6,283 nucleotides of DNA from Candidatus Methylomirabilota bacterium (lineage in GTDB: Bacteria; Methylomirabilota; Methylomirabilia; Methylomirabilales; JACPAU01): positions 1 to 6,283 of the forward strand of contig JACPAU010000172.1 of assembly GCA_016180705.1 (NCBI GenBank). The letters run 5' to 3'. Made by a program: the position numbers and the translations under genes. How positions within the stretch are numbered: the stretch's first letter is position 1; each line of letters opens with the position of its first letter. Of the stretch, positions 6,204-6,283 are shown one piece after another. Below the pieces are notes generated by a model. It ran no database searches. It was not told the DNA's origin and saw only the letters and a list, made by a program, of their open reading frames with translations.

Positions 6204-6283
6204 ATGATGACTGCCGAGAACCGCCTGACGGGCGCCTACCTCACCGTCGCGCTCGTCGCCCTCTTCGGCGGCGTACTGACCGG
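6204..6283 (+). CDS. cbaA: ba3-type cytochrome c oxidase subunit I, N-terminal start only
   Basis: An open frame runs from ATG 6204 off the right edge, 26 complete codons: MMTAENRLTGAYLTVALVAL followed by FGGVLTG. A short polar N-terminus leads into a first membrane helix. In ba3-type operons the catalytic heme-copper subunit I directly follows subunit II, and the first helix of that subunit has a similar Ala-Tyr-Leu-X-Val, small-residue, Leu-X-Gly pattern. GGGGAG (6191-6196) lies 7 nt upstream. The second Met codon (6207) is an alternative start. No heme or copper ligand is within the window, so the call depends mainly on context. Confidence 0.72.
   Translation, partial: MMTAENRLTGAYLTVALVALFGGVLT

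Noticed and set aside
5021..6205. 394-codon open frame on the minus strand
   Set aside because: It lies opposite the ferritin and oxidase genes, which have intact catalytic and CuA motifs. Its own translation has no recognisable feature.

Overview
The window joins two very different pieces of DNA. Positions 1 to about 1002 have moderate GC and read on the minus strand as the inside of a large, repeat-built, secreted or surface protein. From about 1003 to 6283 the DNA is GC-rich with dense plus-strand genes, as expected for a high-GC environmental bacterium. A Rokubacteria/Methylomirabilota or deltaproteobacterial-type lineage would fit the gene content and codon use, but this is a weak inference with no marker gene behind it. 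The change is abrupt and falls inside the minus-strand reading frame with no start codon nearby, so it may be an assembly chimera or a real rearrangement boundary.

Layout: (1) 1-1002 minus, beta-solenoid repeat protein, both ends missing, with a 405-nt (135-aa) repeat. (2) 1189-1404 plus, small DUF2934 protein. (3) 1382-1534 minus, a decayed piece of a glutamate/leucine dehydrogenase-family gene, recognisable from the conserved C-terminal-half motif and carrying two compensating indels. (4) 1535-1944, GC-rich stretch without a convincing gene. (5) 1945-5090 plus, a three-gene DevBCA/MacAB-like exporter: membrane fusion protein, permease, ATPase. The permease has lost roughly 16 codons plus a reading-frame shift around 4050-4056. 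(6) 5087-5524 plus, a bacterioferritin-like diiron ferritin without the heme methionine, overlapping the ATPase by 4 nt. (7) 5576-6283 plus, the head of a ba3-type cytochrome c oxidase operon: a 35-aa subunit IIa, the CuA subunit II, and the first codons of subunit I.

From 1945 onward every gene is on the plus strand with overlaps or short gaps, so one transcript could cover exporter, ferritin and oxidase. The last three genes form a terminal oxidase of the Thermus ba3 type (order IIa-II-I). The ferritin would oxidise and store iron. The exporter would take an unknown substrate across the envelope, but as written its permease is broken. No complete new system is visible. The points most worth checking are the broken permease (whose upstream frame runs open into the ATPase), the dehydrogenase remnant, the ferritin-ABC coupling, and the breakpoint near 1002.
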